Assembly: GCF_022026395.1 (NCBI RefSeq)
Contig: NZ_CP041767.1
Coordinates: 1,499,501 to 1,563,500 of the forward strand
Direction of reading: 5' to 3'
Origin: Brevibacillus brevis
GTDB taxonomy: Bacteria > Bacillota > Bacilli > Brevibacillales > Brevibacillaceae
Length of the DNA stretch: 64,000 nt
Position numbers and translations under genes: made by a program. Below, in pieces: positions 8,458 to 16,743 of the stretch. The notes beneath the pieces were generated by a model that saw only the letters and a list, made by a program, of their open reading frames with translations, was not told where the DNA came from and ran no database searches. The stretch's first letter is position 1, and every line of letters begins with the position of its first letter.

Positions 8458-9510
8458 TTATGCTCTCGGGCTAACGAGGATTTTTACCTGGTTTTTCTCT
8501 TTCAGCAGTGCTTCAAAACCATTCTCCATGATGTCGTCGAGCTTGATGCGCTGGGTGACCAGCTTGTCTGCCGGGAAGAAGCCCTTTTCCATCAGGCTGA
8601 TGACGGCAGGGAATACGTCACGGTAGCCAATGATACCTGTCATGTTGCGTTCTTTCATGACGATGTGATTTGGCTTGATTGGCGCTTCTCTTTCGAAGAT
8701 GCTGACGATCATGATTTGTCCAGCGATTTTGGTAGATTCGATGGCTTGCGTGAGGACAGGAGGCACGCCTGTGACTTCAAAGGCGATATCTGCGCCACCG
8801 TTTGTCCGGTTGTGAATTTCTTGGACTACATCGTATTCTTTTGGATCGATAACGATGGCGCCCAGCTCAGTTGCCTTGTTTTTACGTTCGGGGGACAGCT
8901 CCACTGCATAAATCTCAGCCGCTCCTGCTGCTTTTAATGCTTCGATGACAAGCAAGCCAATGGGACCAGCACCGAATACGACAGCTTTGTCACCAGCTTT
9001 CAACTGACTTGAACGGACTGCATAAAGGGCCACGGCAGATGGCTCGACAAGAGCTCCTTGCTCATAGGAGAGGCTGTCTGGGATTTTGTGGACCATGTGC
9101 TCATCGCAAGCCACGTATTCCGAAAAGCCGCCACCGCCGCCTGCGAGACCGAGGAAGCCCATTTTTTCACAAAGATTGTATTTGCCTTGTCTGCACGCAG
9201 CGCATGTTCCGCAAGCGAAAACCGGCTCGACAACGACGCGATCGCCAACCTTGATAGTGGTTACGCCTTCTCCGATTTCCACCACTTGTCCGGAAAATTC
9301 ATGCCCCATTACGATCGGGGCTTTTTCGCCTGTTAGTGGATGTTCAGTACCTTGTGGGATGAAGATCGGGCCAGCCACGTATTCATGCAAGTCGCTTCCG
9401 CAAATGCCGCACCACTCGACTCTGATTTTCACTTTACCTTTGGTCGCAACCGGTTCCGAAATGGTTTCCAAACGGAGGTCTTTTAATCCGTGCCAACGTA
9501 ACGCTTTCAT
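8458..9510 (-). CDS. bdhA: Zinc-dependent (R,R)-butanediol dehydrogenase / acetoin reductase
   Basis: A 350-aa medium-chain alcohol dehydrogenase that interconverts acetoin and 2,3-butanediol with NAD(H). It has catalytic-zinc residues in WCGICGSDLHEY and GHEFSG, four structural-zinc cysteines in CGTCAACRQGKYNLC, the GAGPIG nucleotide fold, and the extended loop PIFIPQGTEHPLTGEKAP typical of butanediol dehydrogenases. I start at the second Met (9510): GAGGAG abuts the first ATG but is 9 nt from the second. A palindrome GGAAACGTTTCC in its upstream region and a divergent LacI-family gene suggest local plus catabolite control. Related sorbitol or threonine dehydrogenases are less likely. Confidence 0.88.
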   Translation of the reverse strand: MKALRWHGLKDLRLETISEPVATKGKVKIRVEWCGICGSDLHEYVAGPIFIPQGTEHPLTGEKAPIVMGHEFSGQVVEIGEGVTTIKVGDRVVVEPVFACGTCAACRQGKYNLCEKMGFLGLAGGGGGFSEYVACDEHMVHKIPDSLSYEQGALVEPSAVALYAVRSSQLKAGDKAVVFGAGPIGLLVIEALKAAGAAEIYAVELSPERKNKATELGAIVIDPKEYDVVQEIHNRTNGGADIAFEVTGVPPVLTQAIESTKIAGQIMIVSIFEREAPIKPNHIVMKERNMTGIIGYRDVFPAVISLMEKGFFPADKLVTQRIKLDDIMENGFEALLKEKNQVKILVSPRA

Positions 9511-9567
9511 ATCTGCCATCTCCTCATTCGATTTGGATTCTATATATGAAATTCAGCAAGTAAAATA

Positions 9568-9579
9568 GGAAACGTTTCC
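9568..9579. promoter_or_regulatory. LacI/CcpA-type operator upstream of bdhA
   Basis: Perfect 12-bp palindrome GGAAACGTTTCC centred on CG, the form bound by LacI-family proteins (CcpA cre sites are related). It lies 58 nt upstream of the bdhA start. A 10-of-12 match occurs at 9814 in front of the divergent regulator gene. Confidence 0.6.
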
Positions 9580-9750
9580 GAAAATTAATATGTCATAAGT
9601 TTAGGATCTTGTCAATTTGATTTCCTAGGCAAGAGTTGGGGTGATGTGCAATTGTCAGAGGAGAGGATGTTAACTCTAGCTATGTTGAATGGATGTATAG
9701 GTGTTGTGCAACAGGTGCGAAGTCGTCCGCCATGTTTTGCTCGAGCCTCG

Positions 9751-9825
9751 TTACCATTGGTTTTGTGTATGCTATAATAGCGGTAAGAAAACACCATTTA
9801 GCTCGGAAAGATTGAAAACGATTCC
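9751..9825 (+). promoter_or_regulatory. Promoter and candidate operator of the LacI-family gene
   Basis: TTACCA (9751), 16-bp spacer ending in TGC, TATAAT (9773-9778), then GAAAACGATTCC (9814-9825), a LacI-type pseudo-palindrome downstream of the start point that could act as a roadblock. Between bdhA and this promoter (9580-9750) I see no gene. Confidence 0.6.
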
Positions 9826-9848
9826 GATATGGAAAGGAAAGCAACGCG

Positions 9849-10880
9849 TTGGATACAAAAAATAAAGTGACAATAGAAGATGTGGCGAAGAAGGCTGGCG
9901 TAGGAATCGCAACGGTATCGAGGGCCATCAATGACAGCGGGGGAATCAGTCCGAAGACGAAAGCGTTGATTCTGGACGTCATCGATGAGCTGGGCTTTAT
10001 TCCAAACACTTCCGCGCAAAGTCTAAAGGTGCGCCAAACCTATCAAATCGCATTGGCTGTCCCTGATATTCGCAATGCGATCATTCCGGATATCGCCTGG
10101 TCGGTTGAGCAAGCAGCCAAGCAGCATGGCTATCGCGTCGTACAAATTAATACAGCGGGAAATGCCCGAATGGAGCTTGAGACTGTGCGTGAGGTCAAAA
10201 AGCTGCATGTAGACGGGCTGATTATCATGCCGCTCGCCTATCCGAAGACGTTGGTCCAGATGATTAACAAAGCGAGTGTTCCCGTTTCGATTATTAACTA
10301 TGGAAAAAAGCTCGAAGACAATGTGAAAGCAGATATTGTCAGTATGGCCCGTCAAGAAGGGCGACTGGTCATGGAGCATCTGATCAAAATTGGTCGTACG
10401 CGAATCGCTTACGCAGGTGCGCCGAAGGACAAGATCGAGGAACGGTATTTTGCCTATGAGGCGTCGCTTCAGCACGTCGATCCCTCGCTGGTGTATTTTG
10501 GTGAGGACTTCTCGTTTGAGACGGGCCTTCGTGCTGCTGATTACTTTTTTAGCTTGAAAAACATGCCGGACGCTATCTATGCGGTCAATGACATGGTGGC
10601 AATCGGGATTGTGAATCGGTTCAAGGAGCTCGGCGTCCGTGTGCCAGAGGATGTCGCTGTCGTGGGCATTGACAACAATGTGTGGACGACGATTACGACA
10701 CCGCAGATCAGCTCTGTTTCGATCATGGGGGAAGAGGTAGCACGGCTCGCGACAGAGCTTTTGCTGAAACGGATTCGTGAGCAGGGGGCAGGGGCGTTTG
10801 AGCGCGTACAGTTCGAGCCGCGGCTGATTGTAAGGGAGTCCAGTGTGGCGGTTATTCGTAAATCGCCATTGGATACGTAG
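9849..10880 (+). CDS. LacI-family transcriptional regulator
   Basis: A 343-aa repressor. Residues 7-55 are the LacI helix-turn-helix and hinge (VTIEDVAKKAGVGIATVSRA), followed by a periplasmic-binding-protein-like sensor domain with the usual VPDIRNAIIPDIAWSVEQAA entry and VAVVGIDNN motif. The start is TTG at 9849 with AAAGGA upstream; GTG 9867 is an alternative that would begin exactly at the HTH. It is divergent from bdhA and both upstream regions hold similar CG-centred palindromes, so it probably regulates itself and bdhA. The inducer is not identifiable. Confidence 0.88.
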   Translation: MDTKNKVTIEDVAKKAGVGIATVSRAINDSGGISPKTKALILDVIDELGFIPNTSAQSLKVRQTYQIALAVPDIRNAIIPDIAWSVEQAAKQHGYRVVQINTAGNARMELETVREVKKLHVDGLIIMPLAYPKTLVQMINKASVPVSIINYGKKLEDNVKADIVSMARQEGRLVMEHLIKIGRTRIAYAGAPKDKIEERYFAYEASLQHVDPSLVYFGEDFSFETGLRAADYFFSLKNMPDAIYAVNDMVAIGIVNRFKELGVRVPEDVAVVGIDNNVWTTITTPQISSVSIMGEEVARLATELLLKRIREQGAGAFERVQFEPRLIVRESSVAVIRKSPLDT

Positions 10881-10898
10881 GGCATTTTCAGATGAAAA

Positions 10899-10947
10899 GC
10901 CGAGTGAGCGGCAGGTGATCGGTGATGATACCTGGCTTTTACTCGGC
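10899..10947. terminator. Hairpin terminator between convergent genes
   Basis: GCCGAGT / ACTCGGC outer stem with an inner CAGGT / ACCTG stem, between the LacI-family gene and the cyclase-family gene. Confidence 0.65.
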
Positions 10948-10954
10948 TTTAGCT

Positions 10955-11692
10955 TTAAGGCAATATGGCAAACGAGCGAACAGGAAACCCGGAGGCTTTT
11001 TCAGGCTTGGGTGTAATGTTTACTATGACAGCGCCTTTTGCCGGGAGCTTATCGAGATTTTTGAGCAGCTCCACTTGATAGGTGTCTTGATCGAGCACAA
11101 AATATTCGCCCAAGAGCGCTCCGTTTTTCCGGTAGTCGATTGTCGCATCCGTATCGAAGGTTTCGTGACCGACTGCTTTGATTTGTCTTTCCTCGAACAA
11201 AAATTTCAAAGCCTCCAATGACCAGCCGGGAGCGTGATTATTGCCATCTGCATCCTTGTTGTTGAAGGCATCGACGTCTGGCCAGCGCTTGCTCCAATCT
11301 GTGCGCAAGGCAACGAAGGAGCCGCCCTCGATTCGACCGTGCTCGGTTTCGAAATGCAAGATGTCTTCCACGGATAGCGAATAGTCGTTGTTGGCTTCGG
11401 CTTCTTTTGATTTGTCGATGACGACGAGCGGCAGTACGAGTTCCTTCAGCTCGATCTCGTCCAAGTAACGTTTGTTGCGCACAAAGTGAATCGGTGCATC
11501 CAAGTGTGTACCGTACTGTCCAGGAAAAGAGAAGCGCTGGGCAAAGAAGCCGTCGTCATGCGTGAACAGCGTTTGGAATTCGGCGGCGTCAAAGGCGTGG
11601 AAGTGCGGGGATTCCGGACCGAATGTGTGCGTGAGATCCACCCATTCTTTTTGTTTTAACAGGGTAATTGCTTGAATCAAATCGTTTGCCAT
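10955..11692 (-). CDS. Cyclase-family metal-dependent hydrolase (kynurenine formamidase-like fold)
   Basis: A 245-aa protein of the putative-cyclase superfamily, which includes bacterial kynurenine formamidase and isatin hydrolase. It shows the DLTHTFGPESPHF entry and the metal-binding motif GQYGTHLDAPIHF (HxGTHxDxPxHF variant), then VGHETFDTDA toward the C-terminus. It is monocistronic and convergent with the LacI-family gene. No tryptophan-catabolic neighbours are present, so the substrate is open. Confidence 0.85.
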   Translation of the reverse strand: MANDLIQAITLLKQKEWVDLTHTFGPESPHFHAFDAAEFQTLFTHDDGFFAQRFSFPGQYGTHLDAPIHFVRNKRYLDEIELKELVLPLVVIDKSKEAEANNDYSLSVEDILHFETEHGRIEGGSFVALRTDWSKRWPDVDAFNNKDADGNNHAPGWSLEALKFLFEERQIKAVGHETFDTDATIDYRKNGALLGEYFVLDQDTYQVELLKNLDKLPAKGAVIVNITPKPEKASGFPVRSFAILP

Positions 11693-11800
11693 GTGCCCAC
11701 CTCGTTATTGTTTTTCGAATTTTCGCGCTTGTAAAACTGAGTTTATCCAATACTTTATCGGTTCTAATTCCGAGTGTCAATATCGGAAATAATTTAACAA

Positions 11801-11846
11801 AAAATAGCAATCGAGAAGAAGCGTTCAAGCATGATTCTGCTATGCT
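11801..11846 (+). promoter_or_regulatory. Upstream box plus extended -10 before VOC gene (copy 2 of 3)
   Basis: AAAATAGCAAT (11801-11811) followed by CGAGAAGAAGC; 37 nt from the box start is TGC-TATGCT (11838-11846). It matches the boxes at 6398 and 46205 in sequence and spacing. Confidence 0.6.
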
Positions 11847-11898
11847 TTAAAGGAGAAGAATGAGTATCATCCAAACAAAAAGCGAAGGAGAAATTCCC

Positions 11899-12315
11899 AT
11901 GACAAAAGAGCTTTGGATCAATTTGCCCGTCAAGGACCTCGAAAAGTCCAAATCATTTTTTGCCGCACTCGGATTCTCTTTTCATCCTCGCCATGAGAAT
12001 AGCAAAGAGATGGCGGGCTTGGTAATCGGCGAAAAAAACATGCTCATTATGCTGTTTCCAGAGGTTACCTTCCAAACCTTTACGCAAAATGAACTGGCAG
12101 ATACAAAGCGCGGAACGGAAGTGTTGTTTTCGATCGATGCCGAGAGCAGGGAAAAGGTGGATGAATTGGTGGGTAAGGTGATAGACGCTGGGGGCACTGT
12201 TTTCAGTGAGCCGCGGGAGCATGGTCCGGGGATGTATGGGGCAGGCTTCGCAGATTTGGATGGTCATCGGTGGAATGTGTTGTATATGGATAGGAGACAG
12301 ATATCGAGAGAATAG
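11899..12315 (+). CDS. VOC-superfamily (glyoxalase/bleomycin-resistance-like) protein
   Basis: A 138-aa vicinal-oxygen-chelate protein with two beta-alpha-beta-beta-beta modules: ELWINLPVKDLEKSKSFFAALGFSF at the N-terminus and the C-terminal ending FADLDGHRWNVLYMD. I chose ATG 11899 (GAAGGAG 8 nt upstream) because it gives the same length and N-terminus as the paralogue at 46292; ATG 11860, also with AAAGGAG, would add 13 residues. Known relatives include glyoxalases and antibiotic-binding proteins; the substrate is unknown. The shared promoter box links it to the DoxX gene and the VOC paralogue. Confidence 0.88.
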   Translation: MTKELWINLPVKDLEKSKSFFAALGFSFHPRHENSKEMAGLVIGEKNMLIMLFPEVTFQTFTQNELADTKRGTEVLFSIDAESREKVDELVGKVIDAGGTVFSEPREHGPGMYGAGFADLDGHRWNVLYMDRRQISRE

Positions 12316-12324
12316 AGGAGCGTG

Positions 12325-12347
12325 CCCCTGAGAAATCAGGGGTTTTT
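12325..12347 (+). terminator. Terminator after VOC gene
   Basis: CCCCTGA-GAAA-TCAGGGG with five T residues. Confidence 0.9.
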
Positions 12348-12459
12348 GCATGAACAAGCAAAAAATTCATGTTCTATTAAGGTTGTATAGAAATACGATT
12401 AAGATTGATTGCTTACTCTTCTAGAGAAGGAAATAAGGGTAAAGGAGAGGAGCAATCTT

Positions 12460-14466
12460 ATGAAAATGTTTTCGAAGTTACAGACATTAATGGCGACTGT
12501 ACTTGTAACTACTATGAGCGTCAGCCTTGTAAGCGGAGTTGTTTCTCCAACCAAAGTGTTCGCATCTTCTGTATCTGGGCCGGATGATCCGAGAGAGGTA
12601 GAGCAATTTGCAGATGAATTTTTTAACCAGTCAGAAATTAAGAACAACTTGGCAGGAGCTTCGTTTGTAGTTGTAAAAGGAGACAAGGTCCTTTTTAAAA
12701 AAGGGTATGGATATGCGGATGTAGAGAAGAAGATTCCGGTCGATCCTGATCGGACTGTATTCCGTGTAGCGTCAGTAACCAAGGTTATTACAGCTACAGC
12801 GGTTATGCAATTGGCGGAGCAAGGAAAAATAGATTTGAACAAAGATGTATCCGCATATATGGGGGGTGCCCGGATTCCGAATAAGACAGGCACTCCTCTT
12901 ACAATGAAACATCTGTTAACGAACGCCACTGGATTTGACTTTGGAGACACTTCTGACGGTTCAACAACCGACTTGAAACGGGAGGTTTCTTTAAAGAAAT
13001 TCGTTATGGACAATCTCCCAAATGTCATTCGCAAGCCAGGAGAGTTTTACAGATATGACAACCTCGGCTTCACCATTCAAGGTTATGTTGTAGAACAAGT
13101 AGCAGGAAAACCATTTGGTGAATACGTGCAGGAACGCATCTTTAAGCCACTTGGCATGGAAAATAGTGATTTTCGACTTACACCCTCAATAGTCAAAGAG
13201 TTGGCTGTACCTTATAATATTATCGGACAGCCGATCCCGACTTATGCAATGGTACCAACTGAGCTTCCTGATGGTGGAATGCTCTCAACTGGTTCTGATA
13301 TGGCTAAATTCATGATTGCTCATCTCAATAAAGGAAAGCTTGGGAATGCGACGATTATGGAAGAAGAAACGGCGGCAGAAATGCAGAGACCTCATCTTTC
13401 CGTGCATCCAAAGCTGAATAACATGGCGCTTGGTTTCGAATATGCCAACCAGCAAAATTACAATGGACATTATGTTATTGAAAAAGCAGGGGATTTACAA
13501 GGATACCATACCGGGATGTGGTTGATCCCGGAAGAAAAAGTGGGAGTATTTGTTACAGTCAATAAGGACTTCGAAATTCGTATGCCTTTGATTGAAGCGT
13601 TTATGGATCATTACTACCCGAAAAATGAGCACAAAAAGGGACCGTTTGCGTTAGCGAAACAAGAACTCACGAAGTTTGAAGGGACATACAGCGATTTGCG
13701 AAACCGGATGTGGACGACTCGTATACGTGCTGAAGGCGGAAAACTCATTGTAAAAGACCCGCTGGGAGAACATTTCCTATATGAGGTGGAGCCACTCTTA
13801 TTCCAGGATGAACAAGGTAGTAAAGCTGCTTTTAAGCTGAACGATCACGGAGATGTGCAGGCTTTCTATTACGATTTAAAATCAGATAGTTGGGCAGAAA
13901 AATTGCCTGAGCCGCAACGTTATCAGGATGTGGAGAATGACCATCCATATGCGTCCTATATTTATCACCTGCGCCAGATCGGTGTCTTTGCTGATATGGA
14001 AGGAGACAATCGCTTTTCGCCCGAACAACAGATAACAAAAGGAGAGTTTGTTGGCTGGTTCATCAAGTGGAGTGGCATTGCCCCATCAAAGCATAAACCG
14101 ATTTACACGGATCTTTCAGGTAACAAGTATGCGCGGGAAATTCAAGCAGCTTACGAGTTAGGTTTACTAAAAGCATCTGCTGATGGCAAATTTTATCCAA
14201 ACGAGCCATTGACGCGTCAAGAAGCAGCAACCATCGTATGGCGCATGGCATTTGGCTATCTTCATGGAGAGCCGAAAAAAGCCAAGTTGAGTGGTAGGAC
14301 AGATGCTTGGGCTTTAGAGGGAGTCCATTTCGTAGTGGCAAAAGGATTATACGGACCAGAAGTGGTGAAAGGCAGAGATGGCAGTTTCGATTATAAATCA
14401 GAGCAGCTGATGGTAAGGAAAGAAGCGGCTGCGTTACTATCTCGGTTCGCAGACCAATTATTTTAG
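12460..14466 (+). CDS. Secreted serine hydrolase (class C beta-lactamase fold) with C-terminal SLH repeats
   Basis: A 668-aa exported enzyme. A signal peptide (LMATVLVTTMSVSLVSGVV) is followed at about residues 45-400 by a penicillin-binding-protein/beta-lactamase domain with the SxxK nucleophile motif in RVASVTKVITA and a YxN motif in YRYDNLGF. A beta-rich region follows, then three SLH-like repeats (YQDVENDHPYASYIYHLRQI; FYPNEPLTRQEAATIVWRMA; a diverged third ending at the stop), which should fix it to the cell-wall polymer. AAGGAGAGG precedes ATG 12460. Likely activities are D-amino-acid peptidase, esterase or beta-lactamase. A two-component system follows within 50 nt and may be co-transcribed or control it. 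Confidence 0.9.
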   Translation: MKMFSKLQTLMATVLVTTMSVSLVSGVVSPTKVFASSVSGPDDPREVEQFADEFFNQSEIKNNLAGASFVVVKGDKVLFKKGYGYADVEKKIPVDPDRTVFRVASVTKVITATAVMQLAEQGKIDLNKDVSAYMGGARIPNKTGTPLTMKHLLTNATGFDFGDTSDGSTTDLKREVSLKKFVMDNLPNVIRKPGEFYRYDNLGFTIQGYVVEQVAGKPFGEYVQERIFKPLGMENSDFRLTPSIVKELAVPYNIIGQPIPTYAMVPTELPDGGMLSTGSDMAKFMIAHLNKGKLGNATIMEEETAAEMQRPHLSVHPKLNNMALGFEYANQQNYNGHYVIEKAGDLQGYHTGMWLIPEEKVGVFVTVNKDFEIRMPLIEAFMDHYYPKNEHKKGPFALAKQELTKFEGTYSDLRNRMWTTRIRAEGGKLIVKDPLGEHFLYEVEPLLFQDEQGSKAAFKLNDHGDVQAFYYDLKSDSWAEKLPEPQRYQDVENDHPYASYIYHLRQIGVFADMEGDNRFSPEQQITKGEFVGWFIKWSGIAPSKHKPIYTDLSGNKYAREIQAAYELGLLKASADGKFYPNEPLTRQEAATIVWRMAFGYLHGEPKKAKLSGRTDAWALEGVHFVVAKGLYGPEVVKGRDGSFDYKSEQLMVRKEAAALLSRFADQLF

Positions 14467-14516
14467 TGTACAACAAGCCGTGACTTCTTGTTTGTGCTTC
14501 GTTGCGACATGAGGCG

Positions 14517-15224
14517 ATGGAGGGAAGTACAATCAAAACGATACTGATCATCGACGATGAAGCACAAATTCGTGAACTACTCAGTATTTATTTGAAAAAT
14601 TACGGGTTTGCTACTTATGAAGCAGGTAATGGGGTTGATGCGCTGGCTGTATTCTCAAACGTGCAAATCGATCTGGTTATTGCTGATATTATGATGCCGA
14701 TGATGGATGGATACGAGTTATTAAAAAAGATGCGAAATATTTCCGAAGTTCCGTTTTTGTTCCTGTCCGCGAAATCGGACGATATGGATAAAATTATTGG
14801 ACTGCAGCTTGGCGCTGACGACTATGTGGGGAAGCCTTTTAACCCCATAGAAGTCGTCAGCAGAGTTCAAGCGTTATTCAGAAGAATGGATGTATTTTCT
14901 AAAGGTGAAAAGCAGAACCATGAAATCATACAAATTGGCGAAGTCATGCTCGATTTGGTGAGCTGTAAGCTGTACAAAAATGGACAGCAGAAAGAAGTGA
15001 CATCGTACGAGTTCAAGATTTTGTCTTTACTGATGAAACATGCGGGGAGAGTTTTTACAAAAGCATCCATTTACGAGCATGTTTGGGGGCAGGAATACAT
15101 AGGGGATGAAAACCTCATCATGGTCTATATCAGCAAACTCAGGGAGAAGATTGAGGATAACCCAAGAAGGCCAGTTTATCTTATTACGATCAGGGGGTTA
15201 GGCTACCGTTTTGAAAAAAAATGA
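14517..15224 (+). CDS. OmpR/PhoB-family response regulator
   Basis: A 235-aa response regulator. The receiver domain (residues about 8-120) has the acidic pair in ILIIDDEAQIRE, the phospho-acceptor Asp in LVIADIMMPMMDG and the conserved Lys in DDYVGKPFNP. The C-terminal winged helix ends YISKLREKIEDNP and RGLGYRFEK, typical of OmpR/VanR-like regulators. The start is uncertain: ATG 14517 fits the domain, ATG 14502 is an upstream alternative and neither has a strong ribosome-binding site. Its 3' end overlaps the kinase gene by 14 nt. The genes 5' are a secreted serine hydrolase, suggesting cell-wall or antibiotic sensing. Confidence 0.92.
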   Translation: MEGSTIKTILIIDDEAQIRELLSIYLKNYGFATYEAGNGVDALAVFSNVQIDLVIADIMMPMMDGYELLKKMRNISEVPFLFLSAKSDDMDKIIGLQLGADDYVGKPFNPIEVVSRVQALFRRMDVFSKGEKQNHEIIQIGEVMLDLVSCKLYKNGQQKEVTSYEFKILSLLMKHAGRVFTKASIYEHVWGQEYIGDENLIMVYISKLREKIEDNPRRPVYLITIRGLGYRFEKK

Positions 15225-16590
15225 GAGCATCCCCGACAAGCGGCCGTTAAAACAACTGTTTTTTCGGCATTATGTTGTGATAAGCGGTTTGTTCTTGTGT
15301 GTGATTATGGTTGCTCTTTTTGGGACAGACCTGTTGATGGACAACTATTTTAATAAAACGCCCGATTTGACCCAAGTGGATGGGAGTAAAATATACCAGT
15401 ACCCTTTTGAAAAGATGGATGGCCGGTTGTTAGACGAGTACGGCGGCTGGTTCGAGATCGTGGATGAATCGGGGACAGTCATCTATGTAAAAGGCAACAA
15501 GGAAGACAATATCATGACATATAGCGATGGAATGCTGTACGCTAAAGTGGACATACTGCGAAATGATGATTCAATTTTTTACCATGCCTATCGAACGCAA
15601 GGGCCAGAGGGTGAGAACTATGTTCTGTTATGGAAAATTCCTGAGCGGTCGGAAATTATATCATTGGCGCTTGGAATCTTAATAGCGTTGTTTGTCGTTC
15701 TGTTGTTCATCGCCCTTTATTTCTATACCAGGTACTCCGTCTTGCAGATGAAGAAGCCTCTCCGGCAAATTGTAGAGGGTATTAAAGAAATGGAAGGCTT
15801 CAATTATCAGAAGAGGCTTACATTTTCGGCTGAAATGGAATTTGCAGAAATCCGGGAAGCGTTTAACGGAATGGCAGAACGACTACAGCAGACCTCGGCA
15901 GAGAAAGAAGCGGTAGCGGACAACAAAAGAAACATGCTGCTGCATTTGTCTCACGATCTGAAAACGCCGATTACCTCTGTATTCGGTTATTCTCAGTTGT
16001 TGCTGGATAGGCCGGAGCTAGAAGAAGAGCAAAGGCGTCAGTATGTTCAATATATTAACGACAAATCGTCTTATATGGCCCATTTGATTCAAAATTTGTT
16101 CGAGCTGGCAAAGCTGGAAGACCAGCACGTAAGACTTGATAAAGAAAAGGTGAATATCAGTAAGTGGTTTATGCAGCTTGTTGCGGAATTTTATCCGGAA
16201 ATAGAAGATAGGGGATTTCAGCTGGATGTGAAAATTCCAGAGGAGCCGCTGTTTGTCATGTTCGACAAAATGCATATGAACCGCGTTATTACGAATTTGA
16301 TCGGTAACTCACTAAAACATAATCCTCCGGGAACGCAGCTATTCGTTTCATGCGAGAAAATAGAAGCCGGCGTTGTTCTATGGTTGGGTGATAACGGTAC
16401 AGGTGTTCAAGAGGATGTTAGGGAACACATTTTTGAAGAGTTCATAAAAGGGAGTAATCCTGTGAAAGATAGCACCGGACTCGGTCTAGCCATTTGTAAA
16501 AAAATTATAACGTTACATCAGGGGACCATTCATTTGGAAAGAAATCAACGGTATACGACTCTATTTAAAATAACGTTGCCTCTTGAATGA
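15211..16590 (+). CDS. Membrane sensor histidine kinase (VanS/PhoR-like)
   Basis: A 459-aa sensor kinase. Two membrane helices (HYVVISGLFLCVIMVALFG and the IISLALGILIALFVVLLFIA region) enclose an extracytoplasmic loop of about 120 residues; then HAMP, HisKA with the phospho-accepting His (LLHLSHDLKTPITSVFG) and a HATPase domain with N box NLIGNSLKHN and G boxes DNGTGV / STGLGLAICK. The start codon is TTG at 15211, since the ATG at 15221 is out of frame. It overlaps the response-regulator gene, so they form a pair. The signal is unknown. Confidence 0.92.
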   Translation: MKKNESIPDKRPLKQLFFRHYVVISGLFLCVIMVALFGTDLLMDNYFNKTPDLTQVDGSKIYQYPFEKMDGRLLDEYGGWFEIVDESGTVIYVKGNKEDNIMTYSDGMLYAKVDILRNDDSIFYHAYRTQGPEGENYVLLWKIPERSEIISLALGILIALFVVLLFIALYFYTRYSVLQMKKPLRQIVEGIKEMEGFNYQKRLTFSAEMEFAEIREAFNGMAERLQQTSAEKEAVADNKRNMLLHLSHDLKTPITSVFGYSQLLLDRPELEEEQRRQYVQYINDKSSYMAHLIQNLFELAKLEDQHVRLDKEKVNISKWFMQLVAEFYPEIEDRGFQLDVKIPEEPLFVMFDKMHMNRVITNLIGNSLKHNPPGTQLFVSCEKIEAGVVLWLGDNGTGVQEDVREHIFEEFIKGSNPVKDSTGLGLAICKKIITLHQGTIHLERNQRYTTLFKITLPLE

Positions 16591-16597
16591 GCGGTAC

Positions 16598-16672
16598 TGT
16601 CCGGGAATGTATAGGGTGGGCTTCGCTGAAATCTGCTTGTATATGGATATGAGCAAAATGCAGATGGAGTAA
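16598..16672 (+). pseudogene. Remnant of a VOC-family gene 3' end
   Basis: Reading from 16598 gives CPGMYRVGFAEI then CLYMDMSKMQME and a stop. This lines up with the end of the VOC protein at 11899 (GPGMYGAGFADLDGH then LYMDRRQ), but the residues between are deleted and there is no start or N-terminal domain. It is a short relic stranded between the kinase gene and its terminator, evidence of a third related VOC gene once present. Confidence 0.5.
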
Positions 16673-16686
16673 AAGGTGCATTTGCT

Positions 16687-16723
16687 AAAAGGAGCCTTCC
16701 AAATGTGAGGGCTCCTTTTCCAA
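16687..16723. terminator. Terminator between kinase gene and SLH gene
   Basis: Ten-base-pair perfect stem AAAAGGAGCC / GGCTCCTTTT with a 13-nt loop; A-rich and T-rich arms allow function for both convergent transcripts. Confidence 0.8.
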
Positions 16724-16743
16724 AACGAGAGTTTGGGCGAGGG

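Noticed and set aside
8401..8937. 178-codon frame opposite bdhA
   Set aside because: It overlaps conserved bdhA coding sequence fully and has no ribosome-binding site.
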